Source of the DNA: Lachnospiraceae bacterium
GTDB taxonomy: Bacteria > Bacillota > Clostridia > Lachnospirales > Lachnospiraceae
Assembly: GCA_021770785.1 (NCBI GenBank)
Contig: JAETQH010000034.1
Span: forward strand, 1-46,253
Length of the DNA: 46,253 nucleotides
Direction of reading: 5' to 3'
This document shows positions 23,617-31,929 of the stretch, piece by piece. Each line of letters begins with the position of its first letter. The stretch's first letter is position 1. The notes below the pieces were generated by a model. The model was given only the letters and a program-made list of their open reading frames with translations, did not search any database and was not told where the DNA came from. A program made the position numbers and the translations under genes.

Positions 23617-24990
23617 ATGAACACATTTTTACTTATTTTGTTATGCGTTTTTGAAGCAGGCTTTGCCTTTACAGCCATCAGCCGCAAGGCGGATAAAATG
23701 GGTTGGCAGACAGGCAGGCTGATCTGCAATGCCGGTCAACTGGGATTATACTTTGTAATGCTCCTTGCACCCGGAATAGATATGAGTTTCCGCTTTATGG
23801 GACTGTTTGTCCTGCTGCTGCTTCGTATCATCATCGCCTTTATCGGAATGATGTTCATAAAAAATAAAGAAGATAAGAGTAAGCATCCTGCAATGATGAT
23901 ACTCAGCGCATTGCTCTCAGTTGCTCTTATCTCAGGCAGTATGATACCTTCATTTGTTATAACCGATTACAGCGGACTGCCTGTTTCCGGAGCATATGAT
24001 GTTGCGGAAACCCATGCAATCCTAATCGATGAGAGCAGGAAAGAAGAGTTCGAAACGGACGGATCAAAGCGTGAGATACCGGTTTACATTTATTATCCCT
24101 CCAACGCCGCAGGGGGTGAAAAATTTCCACTTATCATATTCTCACACGGTGCATTCGGATATTATCAGAGCAACCATTCCACTTATGCAGAGCTTGCTTC
24201 AAACGGTTATGTTGTGATAAGTATCGAACACCCGTACCATTCGCTTTTTACAAAGGATACAAACGGAGATACCATAATCGTCGACGCATCATTTTTAAAC
24301 GGTGTTATGGGAATCAATGCGGAGGACGTTTCTGAGGAGACTGTATTTGAATTATCTTCTCAATGGCTGAAACTCCGCTGTGATGATATTAACTTTGTCA
24401 TAGATTCTGTAAAGCCTGCGGCAGGCAGAAATGCGCTTCCAGAATTTTGGTACACAGATGGCGGACAGAATGCGAATATTATTGCTGCTCTTGCTATGAC
24501 AAATACGGACAAAATAGGCGTTATGGGTCATTCCTTAGGCGGTGCAGCAGCAGTATCAATGGGCAGAACAAGAAACGACATTAGCGCAGTCATCGACCTT
24601 GACGGAACAATGCTTGGCGAGGTAACGGGCGTAGAAAATGGCAGGGATATCGTCAATCATGAGCCTTACACAACACCGATTTTATCCTTCGATAATGAGG
24701 AGCATCATTTCGCTTCTCAAGAAGAAAGAAAAAATGATGTGCCCTATGCCAACAATATTGTTCACGATTATGCGGTATGCGGTTACAGAACATATATCGC
24801 GGGAACAGGTCATATGAATTTTACGGACCTGCCCATGTATGCTCCTCCTCTTGCAAAGATGCTTGGAACGGGCAGTGTGGCTCCCGAAGAATGTATGATG
24901 ACTATAAATAAGATAGTACTTGAATTTTTCGACAGCTTTCTAAAAGAAAGGAAGGTATTTAGTGTACAGGAATGTATCAACATATCATAG
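23617..24990 (+). CDS. Membrane-anchored alpha/beta hydrolase
   Basis: The 457-residue protein has about four N-terminal membrane helices (residues 3-23, 35-52, 58-82, 92-113) and a C-terminal alpha/beta hydrolase domain facing outside. The domain resembles the platelet-activating-factor acetylhydrolase group: oxyanion-hole SHGAFG near residue 177, nucleophile Ser306 in GHSLGG, a likely acid in VIDLDGTM and a His in TGHMNF. ATG 23617 is chosen because GAGGAG precedes it and the first helix begins there. It leads an operon with a LytTR regulator and DUF3021 protein, and its end overlaps the LytTR gene. A lipid or ester substrate at the membrane is inferred. Confidence 0.85.
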   Translation: MNTFLLILLCVFEAGFAFTAISRKADKMGWQTGRLICNAGQLGLYFVMLLAPGIDMSFRFMGLFVLLLLRIIIAFIGMMFIKNKEDKSKHPAMMILSALLSVALISGSMIPSFVITDYSGLPVSGAYDVAETHAILIDESRKEEFETDGSKREIPVYIYYPSNAAGGEKFPLIIFSHGAFGYYQSNHSTYAELASNGYVVISIEHPYHSLFTKDTNGDTIIVDASFLNGVMGINAEDVSEETVFELSSQWLKLRCDDINFVIDSVKPAAGRNALPEFWYTDGGQNANIIAALAMTNTDKIGVMGHSLGGAAAVSMGRTRNDISAVIDLDGTMLGEVTGVENGRDIVNHEPYTTPILSFDNEEHHFASQEERKNDVPYANNIVHDYAVCGYRTYIAGTGHMNFTDLPMYAPPLAKMLGTGSVAPEECMMTINKIVLEFFDSFLKERKVFSVQECINIS

Positions 24991-25438
24991 TATGGATGTG
25001 AAGATAAGCAGAATACCAGAAGATGAAAATGAACTTGTGGATATACGTTGTCATAAGGAAACAGATGTTGTCCGCGAGATAGCCGGCTTTGTGAAATCAA
25101 GGCAGGGACAGATTTTGGGAACGCTTGACGGCAGACAGTACGGCATAGCGGTCTCAGAAATAATGTATATCGAGTCAGTGGACAACAAGACCTTTATTTA
25201 CACTTCATCAAAGGTGTATGAGTCAAGGCAGCGTATATATGAGTTGGAAAATATTTTGAAATCAAGGTGTTTTCTTCGTATATCCAAAGCTTCCATTGCA
25301 AATCTTATGAAAATAAGCTCTGTAAAACCTGCGCTGGGAGGGCGTTTCAGCGCAGTGCTTTCCAATGGGGAGGAAATCATTATTTCCCGCAAATATGTTT
25401 CTGACCTGAAAAAAACTTTGAGAGGTGAAGAAGTATGA
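24962..25438 (+). CDS. LytTR-domain transcriptional regulator
   Basis: This 158-residue protein consists of a short N-terminal part and a C-terminal LytTR DNA-binding domain (LGTLDGRQYGIAVSEIMYIE, and SRQRIYELENILKSRCFLRI, then SKASIANL). It lacks a receiver domain and belongs to the small LytTR regulators found with a DUF3021 membrane protein, where the membrane partner restrains the regulator. GTG 24962 has a strong AAAGGAAGG site inside the hydrolase gene; ATG 24992, whose product MDVKISRIPEDENELVDIR matches the family N-terminus, lacks one but is a real alternative. It overlaps the DUF3021 gene by four bases. Confidence 0.88.
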   Translation: MYRNVSTYHSMDVKISRIPEDENELVDIRCHKETDVVREIAGFVKSRQGQILGTLDGRQYGIAVSEIMYIESVDNKTFIYTSSKVYESRQRIYELENILKSRCFLRISKASIANLMKISSVKPALGGRFSAVLSNGEEIIISRKYVSDLKKTLRGEEV

Positions 25439-25884
25439 GTTTTAAGGAACATATTAAGATTGTCATGTCACAATTCTTTGTTATAGTTACGCTTATTAAT
25501 TTAGCAACATTTATGATAGGAGAGATTTTCCGACCGGATCAACGCTTCGGATATGAGGCATTTTTATTTCCGATTATCTATGCAGTAATTGCTGTTATTC
25601 CGATGCTTTGCATGTATTCAAAAAAGGAACTTACCATAAAGCAATATATTTTAAAAAAATTGCTGCTGCTTATCTCTATCGAAATTCTGCTTATTTTTTT
25701 CGTACTTGGAGCAAAAAGTCTTGAACCCGGCAATATTGCTCTCACGGTAAGCTTTGCGTTGTCCATACTTGTTATCTTTGTCTTTGTACACGTGATAGCA
25801 TGGGTGCTTGATTGGAAAGATGCAAAGAAACTCAATTCCGATCTTAAACTTTTTCAAAAAAGAGTTTCGGAAAAGTTGGAATGA
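25435..25884 (+). CDS. DUF3021 family membrane protein, LytTR partner
   Basis: The 149-residue protein has four hydrophobic helices (about residues 10-30, 42-60, 72-92 and 100-122) and a charged cytoplasmic C-terminal helix (LDWKDAKKLNSDLKLFQKRV). DUF3021 proteins are encoded next to small LytTR regulators and act as membrane inhibitors, as in the HdrRM and BrsRM systems of Streptococcus mutans (established for those; inferred here). It overlaps the LytTR stop (ATGA). The gene closes the operon; I see no clear terminator before the convergent LysR gene. Confidence 0.87.
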   Translation: MSFKEHIKIVMSQFFVIVTLINLATFMIGEIFRPDQRFGYEAFLFPIIYAVIAVIPMLCMYSKKELTIKQYILKKLLLLISIEILLIFFVLGAKSLEPGNIALTVSFALSILVIFVFVHVIAWVLDWKDAKKLNSDLKLFQKRVSEKLE

Positions 25885-25926
25885 GATTGTAATCCCTGTG
25901 TTTCAAGACGAAGTGCATTTCCAGGC

Positions 25927-26808
25927 CTAGACAACTCTAAGTTCCTGCATTTGTATCAGAAATTTTTCTGCTGCCTTTGTGAATGTCTGATATTTCTTCC
26001 AGATTACATAAAGCGGGGTTTCTGCTTTGGGGAACAGTGGCCGGAAACAGAGATTGCTGCAGCCGCTGACATTGATGATTTTATCAAGGCACAGAGCGTA
26101 TCCGATTCCTTCATCAACCATAATAGAACCGTTATACAGCAGATTGTAGGAAGCTACGATGTTTAGTTTTTCCTGGTTGCATTTAAGTAGCTTTCCTACC
26201 TCGGTATTGCGGAGCATCTGCCGAGAAGCAATGAGAGGCTTATCCCATAAATCCTCCGGCGCGATAAATTCTTTTTCGGCAAGAGGAGAATCCCGGCGCA
26301 TGAGAATTCCAAAGGAATCATTTCCCGGAACTTTCAGATATTCATATTTGGCAGTGTCAATTTCCCGGCACAGGAAACCAAAATCAATCAATCCACGGTC
26401 TAGATTTTCTTCTACACTTTCCCCATCGCCGCTGATGATATGCAGATGAATATCGGGATAGTGTTTTTGAAGTGCTTTTGTGGTTTGAGCCAGAAAACGA
26501 ACTCCATCAGTTTCCCCAGCGCCTATGGTAATATCACCGGCAATGAATTCATCTGAAGTTGCAATTTCATGTTCTGCTTTTTGTACGAGCTCCATGATTT
26601 CTTCTGCCCGCTTGCGGAGAATCATCCCTTCTTCTGTCAGCGTGATCCGTCGGTTGCCGCGAATCAAAAGCTGTTTACCCAATTCTTCTTCCATATCCTT
26701 GAGCTGGCGGGAAAGTGTGGGCTGAGACAGATGCAGAGATTCTGCTGCTCCGGAAATGCTCTGTTCCCTTGTGACTGCTAGAAAATACTGAAGAACTCTT
26801 AATTCCAT
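25927..26808 (-). CDS. LysR-family transcriptional regulator
   Basis: This 293-residue protein has the LysR winged-helix domain at the N-terminus (MELRVLQYFLAVTREQS, then SLHLSQPTLSRQLKDMEEEL) and a periplasmic-binding-like effector domain. The frame opens at 26823, but ATG 26808 is preceded on the minus strand by GGAGGT at a good distance and gives the typical N-terminus. It is divergent from a decayed alpha/beta hydrolase gene at 27009, probably its former target. The effector is unknown. Confidence 0.92.
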   Translation of the reverse strand: MELRVLQYFLAVTREQSISGAAESLHLSQPTLSRQLKDMEEELGKQLLIRGNRRITLTEEGMILRKRAEEIMELVQKAEHEIATSDEFIAGDITIGAGETDGVRFLAQTTKALQKHYPDIHLHIISGDGESVEENLDRGLIDFGFLCREIDTAKYEYLKVPGNDSFGILMRRDSPLAEKEFIAPEDLWDKPLIASRQMLRNTEVGKLLKCNQEKLNIVASYNLLYNGSIMVDEGIGYALCLDKIINVSGCSNLCFRPLFPKAETPLYVIWKKYQTFTKAAEKFLIQMQELRVV

Positions 26809-27008
26809 AAAATCTACCTCCATGTCTTAGAGCATATATTTCATCTGGTCAATAGAAATCCCAGAAAACTTCTTTTGTTTGCCGTGCAAATTGAGAAATG
26901 GCGCATTTCTGCGCATCGGTTGTTGTGGGACTATTTTTATTATAGCGTCATCTGACATGCTCGTCAACTATACCTAACTATCCGGTATAAGTATTTGCTA
27001 TTATATGT

Positions 27009-27377
27009 ATGCAGAAGTACAATAGAAATATCAACAGGACATTTGGTCTGCCGGAAGAAGCACCGGAGGAGACACCTCAGTTCTTCAAGGATTATGTTCA
27101 GTATTACAAGAGAGAACGCGGCTACCATCCCCTCTCCGCAAATTCCGGCAGAGGCTGGGCAGCTACTGCAAATGGCTCGCTGATGAATATGCGTCTGTTT
27201 TCCTATGCGCCTGAAATCAGAAGCGCAGTCTTACTGGTACATGGCGAACAGGCTCATTCCCTGATGTACAGCCAGGCCGTCTATCCGCTTCTGAAGGGAG
27301 AGAATAAGGAGCTTATGATTATCCCTGGAGAATCAGTTGAAGAAAATATTGAGAAAATCGTGGGAAAAACGGTTTAA
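27009..27377 (+). pseudogene. Remnant of an alpha/beta hydrolase gene
   Basis: The 122 codons correspond to the C-terminal part of YcjY-type alpha/beta hydrolases. The stretch FFKDYVQYYKRERGYHPLS, then SAVLLVHGEQAHS and ELMIIPGES are recognisable. The N-terminal half with the nucleophile Ser is missing, and where intact homologues have a catalytic His soon after the PGA motif, the sequence continues into unrelated residues and stops. I therefore read it as a doubly truncated, inactive copy. A LysR gene lies divergently upstream, the usual arrangement for such hydrolases. No good ribosome binding site precedes the ATG. Confidence 0.75.
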
Positions 27378-27561
27378 TTTTCGGGGTGGTCATGCTATAC
27401 TGTGTGTAGTGTGTTCCGCTCTTCGCCGCGATTAGCAGATACCTGATAGCCGATAATGGAGCGTCTGGCAGCATCCATGAGAAATCAGGGTTTTATAGAA
27501 TTTCAGACCAATAAAAATGGGTAGTTTTTGACATTACCTGATAAAGAAGGGAGATAAAACG

Positions 27562-28428
27562 ATGGAACAATTAAAGGTATATTTTGTAAGAGAGATTACA
27601 TCAGAAAATTTGATTAAAATTTACAGGGCGCTGAATATTTCGCTACCGGGAAAGGTTGCGGTAAAACTTCATTCCGGGGAAGCTGGAAATCAGAACTATG
27701 TGAAACCGGAATTTGTAAAACCTCTGATCGATGAGCTTCGGGGTACGGTAGTGGAATGTAATACGGCCTATCCGGGAGAAAGGGATACAACGAAAAAGCA
27801 CGAGGCGTTAATGAAAGCTCATGGATGGAGTAATTATTTTGATGTGGATATTATGGATTCCGAAGGACCGGATATGCAGCTTGCAATTCCGGCAGGACAT
27901 CAGATTAAGACGGATTATGTAGGAACACACATGAGCAGCTATGATTCTATGCTGGTACTGTCTCATTTTAAGGGGCATCCGATGGGTGGATACGGCGGAG
28001 CCTTAAAGCAGCTTTCCATTGGCTGTGCATCCTCTTTTGGCAAGGCGTATATTCACGGTGCCGGAGAGCCTGATAAAATGTGGAATACAGAACAGGATAG
28101 ATTTCTGGAAGCAATGGCAGATGCGGCGTGGGCTGTGGCAGAATATTTCAAAGATAAAATCGCCTATATCAATGTAATGTGCAACTTGTCTGTGGATTGC
28201 GACTGTTGTGCAGTAGCGGAAGATCCGTGTATGAAGGACATCGGCATAGTGGCAGGTCTTGACCCGGTAGCCGTGGATCAGGCGTGTATTGACCTGATTT
28301 ATCAATCTGACGATCCGGGAAAGAAACATTTCATGGAACGTGTGGAGAGCAGAAATGGAATACACACGATAGAAGCCGCTGCTGCTCTTGGTTTGGGAAA
28401 CAGGACGTATCAGCTGATTCAGCTTTGA
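27562..28428 (+). CDS. DUF362 domain-containing protein
   Basis: The 288-residue protein matches the DUF362 family, often found next to ferredoxins and iron-sulfur proteins, but with unclear function. Recognisable parts are KVAVKLHSGEAGNQNYVKP (near residue 32), the LSHFKGHPMGGYGGALKQLS segment and a Cys cluster MCNLSVDCDCC, followed by EDPCMKDIGIVAGLDPVAVD. The cysteines could hold an iron-sulfur cluster or metal. The start has GGGAG upstream. It is followed within 85 bases by an FMN-binding polyferredoxin and then a ferredoxin, so a shared redox role is likely. It is not membrane-bound. Confidence 0.87.
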   Translation: MEQLKVYFVREITSENLIKIYRALNISLPGKVAVKLHSGEAGNQNYVKPEFVKPLIDELRGTVVECNTAYPGERDTTKKHEALMKAHGWSNYFDVDIMDSEGPDMQLAIPAGHQIKTDYVGTHMSSYDSMLVLSHFKGHPMGGYGGALKQLSIGCASSFGKAYIHGAGEPDKMWNTEQDRFLEAMADAAWAVAEYFKDKIAYINVMCNLSVDCDCCAVAEDPCMKDIGIVAGLDPVAVDQACIDLIYQSDDPGKKHFMERVESRNGIHTIEAAAALGLGNRTYQLIQL

Positions 28429-28511
28429 AGAAGGACCAATTCATATTGTTTCCGCATGGAGCAAGGAGAATGGATTCCATGGGAACTCATTTTCGTTGGG
28501 GGTAGCCGCTT

Positions 28512-29906
28512 ATGGTTAAGAAACCTGGCTTTTTTACACAATTTGTCCGGCATCTGGTTCAGCTTGCCGCTTTTATCCTGTTTCCGGGGCTGTTTATCAC
28601 GGTGTTTTCTGCGGTGCGGGATCTGGTAACGGCATTTATGGACGGACAATTTTCTTTTAGCGGGATGTTTCCGCAGATCATTCTTGTTTTTACGGTATTT
28701 CTGATAACCGCACTGTGGGGACGTTTTTTCTGTGGTTTCCTATGCTCTTTTGGGATGCTGCAGGAGCTTCTTTTCTTTTTTTCAAGGCGGGCTCTGTTCA
28801 AAAAGGTACGGGTACCGGAACGGTTTGATGCTGTGATGAAATATTTGAAATATGGTATTCTTGCTTTTATAACGGCGGGCGTATGGATATTGGCGCTGCC
28901 TGTGGATTCTTCCTGGAATCCCTGGGGCGTGTTTGGAATGCTGGTCTCAGGAAACCTTTCTGTGGTTTCCCGGGCCATACCAACCGCGGGGTTTGTGCTG
29001 CTTTTGACCATAGCTGCCGGTTCTTTGTTTGTGGAGCGTTTTTTCTGCAGGTATCTGTGCCCGCTGGGGGCGCTGTTTGTCATGGTTTCCGGAAAGAGGC
29101 TGTATAAAGTAAGACGCCGGAGCGATACCTGTACAAACTGTGGGCTTTGCACCAGGACGTGCAGCATGGGAATCCATATACCGGAAAAGGATGCGGTAGT
29201 GTCGGGGGAGTGCATCCAGTGTATGCAGTGTCTTGCCATATGCCCCAAAGAAAGCCTTTCGGCGAATCCTGCCGGAGCTATAGCGGGAACTGCCGCTGCT
29301 GCTGCAATTGGCGGCACGGTCGTTGCAGGCAATCTGGTATCTTTTCCTGTTTCCGAAACCATATCGAGCCGGCAAGTTACGGAAAAAGCGGAAAAAGGAA
29401 TTTACAAGGACGGCGTATACACGGGCGTGGGAGAAGGCTTTCGGGGAACGACACAGGTGCAGGTCACGGTGGAGGACGGATACATTGCGGATATTACGGT
29501 GCTTTCCTACCGGGATGACAGGGAGTTTTTCCAAAAAGCGCAGTCTGCCGTAATAAACGCTATTCTTACCGAACAAACGCCTGATGTCGATGCAGTCAGC
29601 GGCGCCACATTTTCCAGCAGCAGCATTATGGATGCCGTTGCGGATGCGTTAGGAGCAGGCTCTGCCGGACAGGAGCAGCCGGCGGGCAATGAAAACGGAT
29701 TTGAAACGGAGATCCCGGAAGCAGGAGAGGAAAGCGGCTCTGAGTCCGGGCAGCCGGGAGCGGGCGGAGGAAATGGTCATGGTTGGGGACAGCCGGGAGC
29801 AGGTCAGGAAAACGACTCCGAAGCCGGGCAACCGGGCAATGGCAGACATGGAGGCGGCTGGCACGGCGGCTTGGGCGGTGGCAGACATAGAGGAAAGCGG
29901 AACTGA
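28512..29906 (+). CDS. NosR/RdhC-like membrane polyferredoxin with FMN-binding domain and Gly-rich tail
   Basis: This 464-residue membrane electron-transfer protein has about five helices in residues 15-195. CGFLC (Cys74, Cys78) and CRYLCP (Cys179, Cys183) lie at membrane borders. Two ferredoxin motifs follow: Cys207/210/213/217 and Cys234/237/240/244. An FMN_bind domain occupies about residues 300-380, with the covalent flavin motif SGAT at Thr366 (attached by ApbE in known cases). The last 80 residues are Gly/His-rich with GQPGAG repeats and no known domain. The family is seen as NosR, RdhC and related proteins. It probably moves electrons across or along the membrane with the neighbouring ferredoxin and DUF362 protein. 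Confidence 0.86.
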   Translation: MVKKPGFFTQFVRHLVQLAAFILFPGLFITVFSAVRDLVTAFMDGQFSFSGMFPQIILVFTVFLITALWGRFFCGFLCSFGMLQELLFFFSRRALFKKVRVPERFDAVMKYLKYGILAFITAGVWILALPVDSSWNPWGVFGMLVSGNLSVVSRAIPTAGFVLLLTIAAGSLFVERFFCRYLCPLGALFVMVSGKRLYKVRRRSDTCTNCGLCTRTCSMGIHIPEKDAVVSGECIQCMQCLAICPKESLSANPAGAIAGTAAAAAIGGTVVAGNLVSFPVSETISSRQVTEKAEKGIYKDGVYTGVGEGFRGTTQVQVTVEDGYIADITVLSYRDDREFFQKAQSAVINAILTEQTPDVDAVSGATFSSSSIMDAVADALGAGSAGQEQPAGNENGFETEIPEAGEESGSESGQPGAGGGNGHGWGQPGAGQENDSEAGQPGNGRHGGGWHGGLGGGRHRGKRN

Positions 29907-29958
29907 GGGATTCGCGGAAAAGGAGAACATGAGAATTATGTGACTTTGTTACATACAG

Positions 29959-30003
29959 GAACCTTCGTTTTTGATAGAATAACGCTATCAGGAACGAGGG
30001 TTC
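29959..30003 (+). terminator. Hairpin between the FMN-binding gene and the ferredoxin gene
   Basis: GAACCTTCGTT (29959-29969) pairs with AACGAGGGTTC (29993-30003) with one G-U pair, then GATAG/CTATC caps the stem. A short TTTAAGTTT follows. This may be a terminator or attenuator that separates the two parts of the redox cluster. Confidence 0.5.
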
Positions 30004-30030
30004 TTTAAGTTTGAACAGGAGGATGACACG

Positions 30031-30240
30031 ATGAAATCTAAAAAGTATGCGCAAGCGGATAAGGCAGAATGTGTGGCCTGTGGTGCATGTATCAAGGAAT
30101 GTCCGCGTAATGCAATAGAAATATGGGAAGGAAGTTATGCCATAATCAATGCAGATGTATGCGTAGGATGTGGTAAATGTGCTTCCATATGTCCGGCAGG
30201 AAGTATTGAAGTTTACGCGAGGGAGGATGAAGATGAGTAA
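30031..30240 (+). CDS. 2[4Fe-4S] ferredoxin
   Basis: The 69-residue protein has two complete CxxCxxCxxxC motifs, Cys14/17/20/24 and Cys44/47/50/54, the standard clostridial-type 8Fe ferredoxin. CAGGAGG precedes the ATG. It overlaps the next gene by eight bases (ATGAGTAA), so translation is coupled to the NapH-like protein, its likely electron partner. It is soluble and acidic at the C-terminus. Confidence 0.95.
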   Translation: MKSKKYAQADKAECVACGACIKECPRNAIEIWEGSYAIINADVCVGCGKCASICPAGSIEVYAREDEDE

Positions 30241-30826
30241 GAAAAAACATTGGTATGATTACTTGTGGATATGGTCCATCGTTTATTTTGCATTAGGATT
30301 TTTTAATATTCTTTTTGCATGGCTTGGTATGATAGATTTTCTGATCCCTTTGATTTTCGCTTTTGTTGGCGGAAATAAGCATTTCTGCAACAAATACTGT
30401 GGACGAGGTCAGTTGTTTACGGTTCTTGGAAAAAATAGAAAGTGTTCTTTGGGTCGGACCACGCCAAAATGGATACATTCAAAATGGTTTCGTTATGCTT
30501 TTTTGGTATTTTTCTTAACCATGTTTGGTAATTTGCTATTTCAGACATGGCTTATTGCAAAAGGAGCCGGCACGTTGAAGGAAGCGATTAAGTTGTTTTG
30601 GACTATTCGGGTTCCTTGGGGATGGACATATCAGGCAGGAATAGTTCCTGACTGGGTCGCACAATTTAGTTTTGGATTTTATAGTCTTATGCTTACATCT
30701 ACGCTGATTGGGCTAATCGTTATGGTTTTGTATAAACCGAGAACATGGTGTACTTTTTGCCCCATGGGAACAATGACACAGGGAATATGCAAATTGAAAG
30801 CAAAAGAGAAAAATACAAAAAAATAA
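30233..30826 (+). CDS. NapH-like 4Fe-4S membrane protein
   Basis: This 197-residue membrane protein has four to five helices and two paired-Cys motifs: CNKYC (Cys52, Cys56) and CTFCPMG (Cys173, Cys176), which resemble the FeS-coordinating, membrane-flanking motifs of NapH/NosR/YccM proteins. It lacks the additional ferredoxin domain and the FMN domain of the 28512 gene, which is a related full-length form. ATG 30233 is chosen because GGGAGG lies just before it; the frame is open earlier. Coupled to the ferredoxin gene, it is probably a membrane electron conduit. Confidence 0.82.
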   Translation: MSKKKHWYDYLWIWSIVYFALGFFNILFAWLGMIDFLIPLIFAFVGGNKHFCNKYCGRGQLFTVLGKNRKCSLGRTTPKWIHSKWFRYAFLVFFLTMFGNLLFQTWLIAKGAGTLKEAIKLFWTIRVPWGWTYQAGIVPDWVAQFSFGFYSLMLTSTLIGLIVMVLYKPRTWCTFCPMGTMTQGICKLKAKEKNTKK

Positions 30827-30890
30827 AGAAAGCAGGAATTTCTGGAAAAAGGCGATATAAACGAAGCGAAAGCACAAAGCATCTGTTTTC

Positions 30891-30919
30891 TTGACAGCAA
30901 TATTTCATTTTTATATAAT
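30891..30919 (+). promoter_or_regulatory. Consensus promoter of the GntR-family regulator gene
   Basis: TTGACA (30891-30896), a 17-base spacer and TATAAT (30914-30919) are both exact sigmaA consensus hexamers. Confidence 0.92.
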
Positions 30920-30924
30920 GAAAA

Positions 30925-30939
30925 AGACATATGATGTCT
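30925..30939. promoter_or_regulatory. Operator for the GntR/FCD regulator (autoregulation)
   Basis: AGACATATGATGTCT is a palindrome (AGACAT-ATG-ATGTCT) directly after the -10 box. It matches 12 of 15 bases of the palindrome seen three more times in the downstream promoter region (31691, 31830, 31931). Confidence 0.72.
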
Positions 30940-30970
30940 GATAAACTATTATAGTTAAGGAATAAAACAC

Positions 30971-31687
30971 ATGTATCAGGTTGCGAAGATGGATAAACGG
31001 CTTCTGGGACAGCAGATAGAAGATGAATTGATGAACTATATTCTACAGGAGCCGGTAGAGATTGGAAAGAAGATTCCAAATGAATTTGAACTGGCAGAGA
31101 TGTTCGGTGTAGGCCGGAGCACTATCCGGGAGGCGGTGAAGGGACTGGTTTCCAAGGGAATACTGGAAGTCAGGAGAGGTGCCGGAACTTATGTGGTCAG
31201 TACCAGTTCGGCAGAAAACGACCCGCTTGGACTGTCGAAATTACAGGATAAATATAAGCTGGCGCTGGAACTTTTTGAGGTGCGGCTGATGTTAGAGCCC
31301 GAAATTGCAGCTCAGGCGGCGGAATATGCAGATGAAAAGGACTTAGAGCAGTTGGTACAGCTTTGCGACGAGACGGAAAGAATGTATCTGAATGGGAAAA
31401 ATCACATTCCGAAAGATATTGAATTTCATACCTGTATAGCCAGATGTAGTAAGAATAGGGTGGTGGAGACTCTGGTGCCGACGATTAATACAGCGGTTAT
31501 GACCTTCGCTAATCTGACGCACCGAACGCTGATGCGGGAAACGATAGAGACCCATCGAGCGATTGTGGAGGCAATTCGTGAACATGATTCGGTGGGGGCC
31601 AGGTGTGCGATGGTGATGCATCTGACATATAACCGCCAGGAATTAGTCAGACAGATGAAAGAACATCGGGAGAAAGAGGAAGCATAG
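30971..31687 (+). CDS. GntR/FadR-family (FCD domain) transcriptional regulator
   Basis: The 238-residue protein has the GntR winged-helix domain (KIPNEFELAEMFGVGRSTIRE, and the wing ILEVRRGAGTYV) and an FCD effector domain with the metal-binding pattern of Asp/Glu and His residues, such as IEFHTCIA and THRAIVEAI. FCD regulators often bind sugar acids or related compounds. It lies just upstream of a GntP permease and an IlvD/Edd dehydratase and very probably controls them and itself through the repeated palindromes. AAGGA precedes the ATG. Confidence 0.92.
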   Translation: MYQVAKMDKRLLGQQIEDELMNYILQEPVEIGKKIPNEFELAEMFGVGRSTIREAVKGLVSKGILEVRRGAGTYVVSTSSAENDPLGLSKLQDKYKLALELFEVRLMLEPEIAAQAAEYADEKDLEQLVQLCDETERMYLNGKNHIPKDIEFHTCIARCSKNRVVETLVPTINTAVMTFANLTHRTLMRETIETHRAIVEAIREHDSVGARCAMVMHLTYNRQELVRQMKEHREKEEA

Positions 31688-31690
31688 ATA

Positions 31691-31705
31691 ACACATCAGA
31701 TGTAT
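31691..31705. promoter_or_regulatory. Regulator operator copy A
   Basis: ACACATCAGATGTAT lies four bases after the GntR stop codon and differs by two bases from the perfect copy at 31830-31844. Confidence 0.6.
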
Positions 31706-31763
31706 TAAAAGGAGAACTCTTCCGAATAAGAGGACAAAAGAAAAATTAATCGTGAAAATAGAC

Positions 31764-31803
31764 AAAAAAGAGGGCTGCAAATCAGTGCGGTGCCTCTTTT
31801 TTT
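31764..31803 (+). terminator. Terminator after the GntR regulator gene
   Basis: AAAAAAGAGG-G-C pairs with GCCTCTTTTTTT around a loop of about 17 bases. The T tract and A tract are strong, and it separates regulator and permease transcripts. Confidence 0.75.
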
Positions 31804-31828
31804 GTACAAAAAGGAGAAACAAAAACAA

Positions 31829-31845
31829 AATACATCTGATGTATT
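31829..31845. promoter_or_regulatory. Perfect regulator operator copy B, abutting the -35 of the permease promoter
   Basis: AATACATCTGATGTATT is a perfect 17-base palindrome. Its last two bases are the first of the TTGAAT -35 hexamer, so a bound repressor or activator would contact RNA polymerase directly. Confidence 0.78.
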
Positions 31846-31872
31846 GAATAATTTAAAAGAAAATAGTATGAT
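31844..31872 (+). promoter_or_regulatory. Promoter of the gntP-dehydratase operon
   Basis: TTGAAT (31844-31849), 17 bases and TATGAT (31867-31872). Operator copies lie at its upstream edge (31829-31845) and downstream (31889-31900, degenerate ACGTCAGATGAA; 31930-31946, good). The 329-base gap 31688-32016 is thus wholly regulatory. Confidence 0.75.
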
Positions 31873-31929
31873 TTAGGCACGAAACATAAGACGTCAGATG
31901 AAAATAAAGAAAAGGAGGATAAAAAAGGA

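Noticed and set aside
28559..29362. 267-residue minus-strand ORF
   Set aside because: It is antisense to the FMN-binding polyferredoxin gene, which has clear cofactor motifs; no family features are seen on the minus strand.
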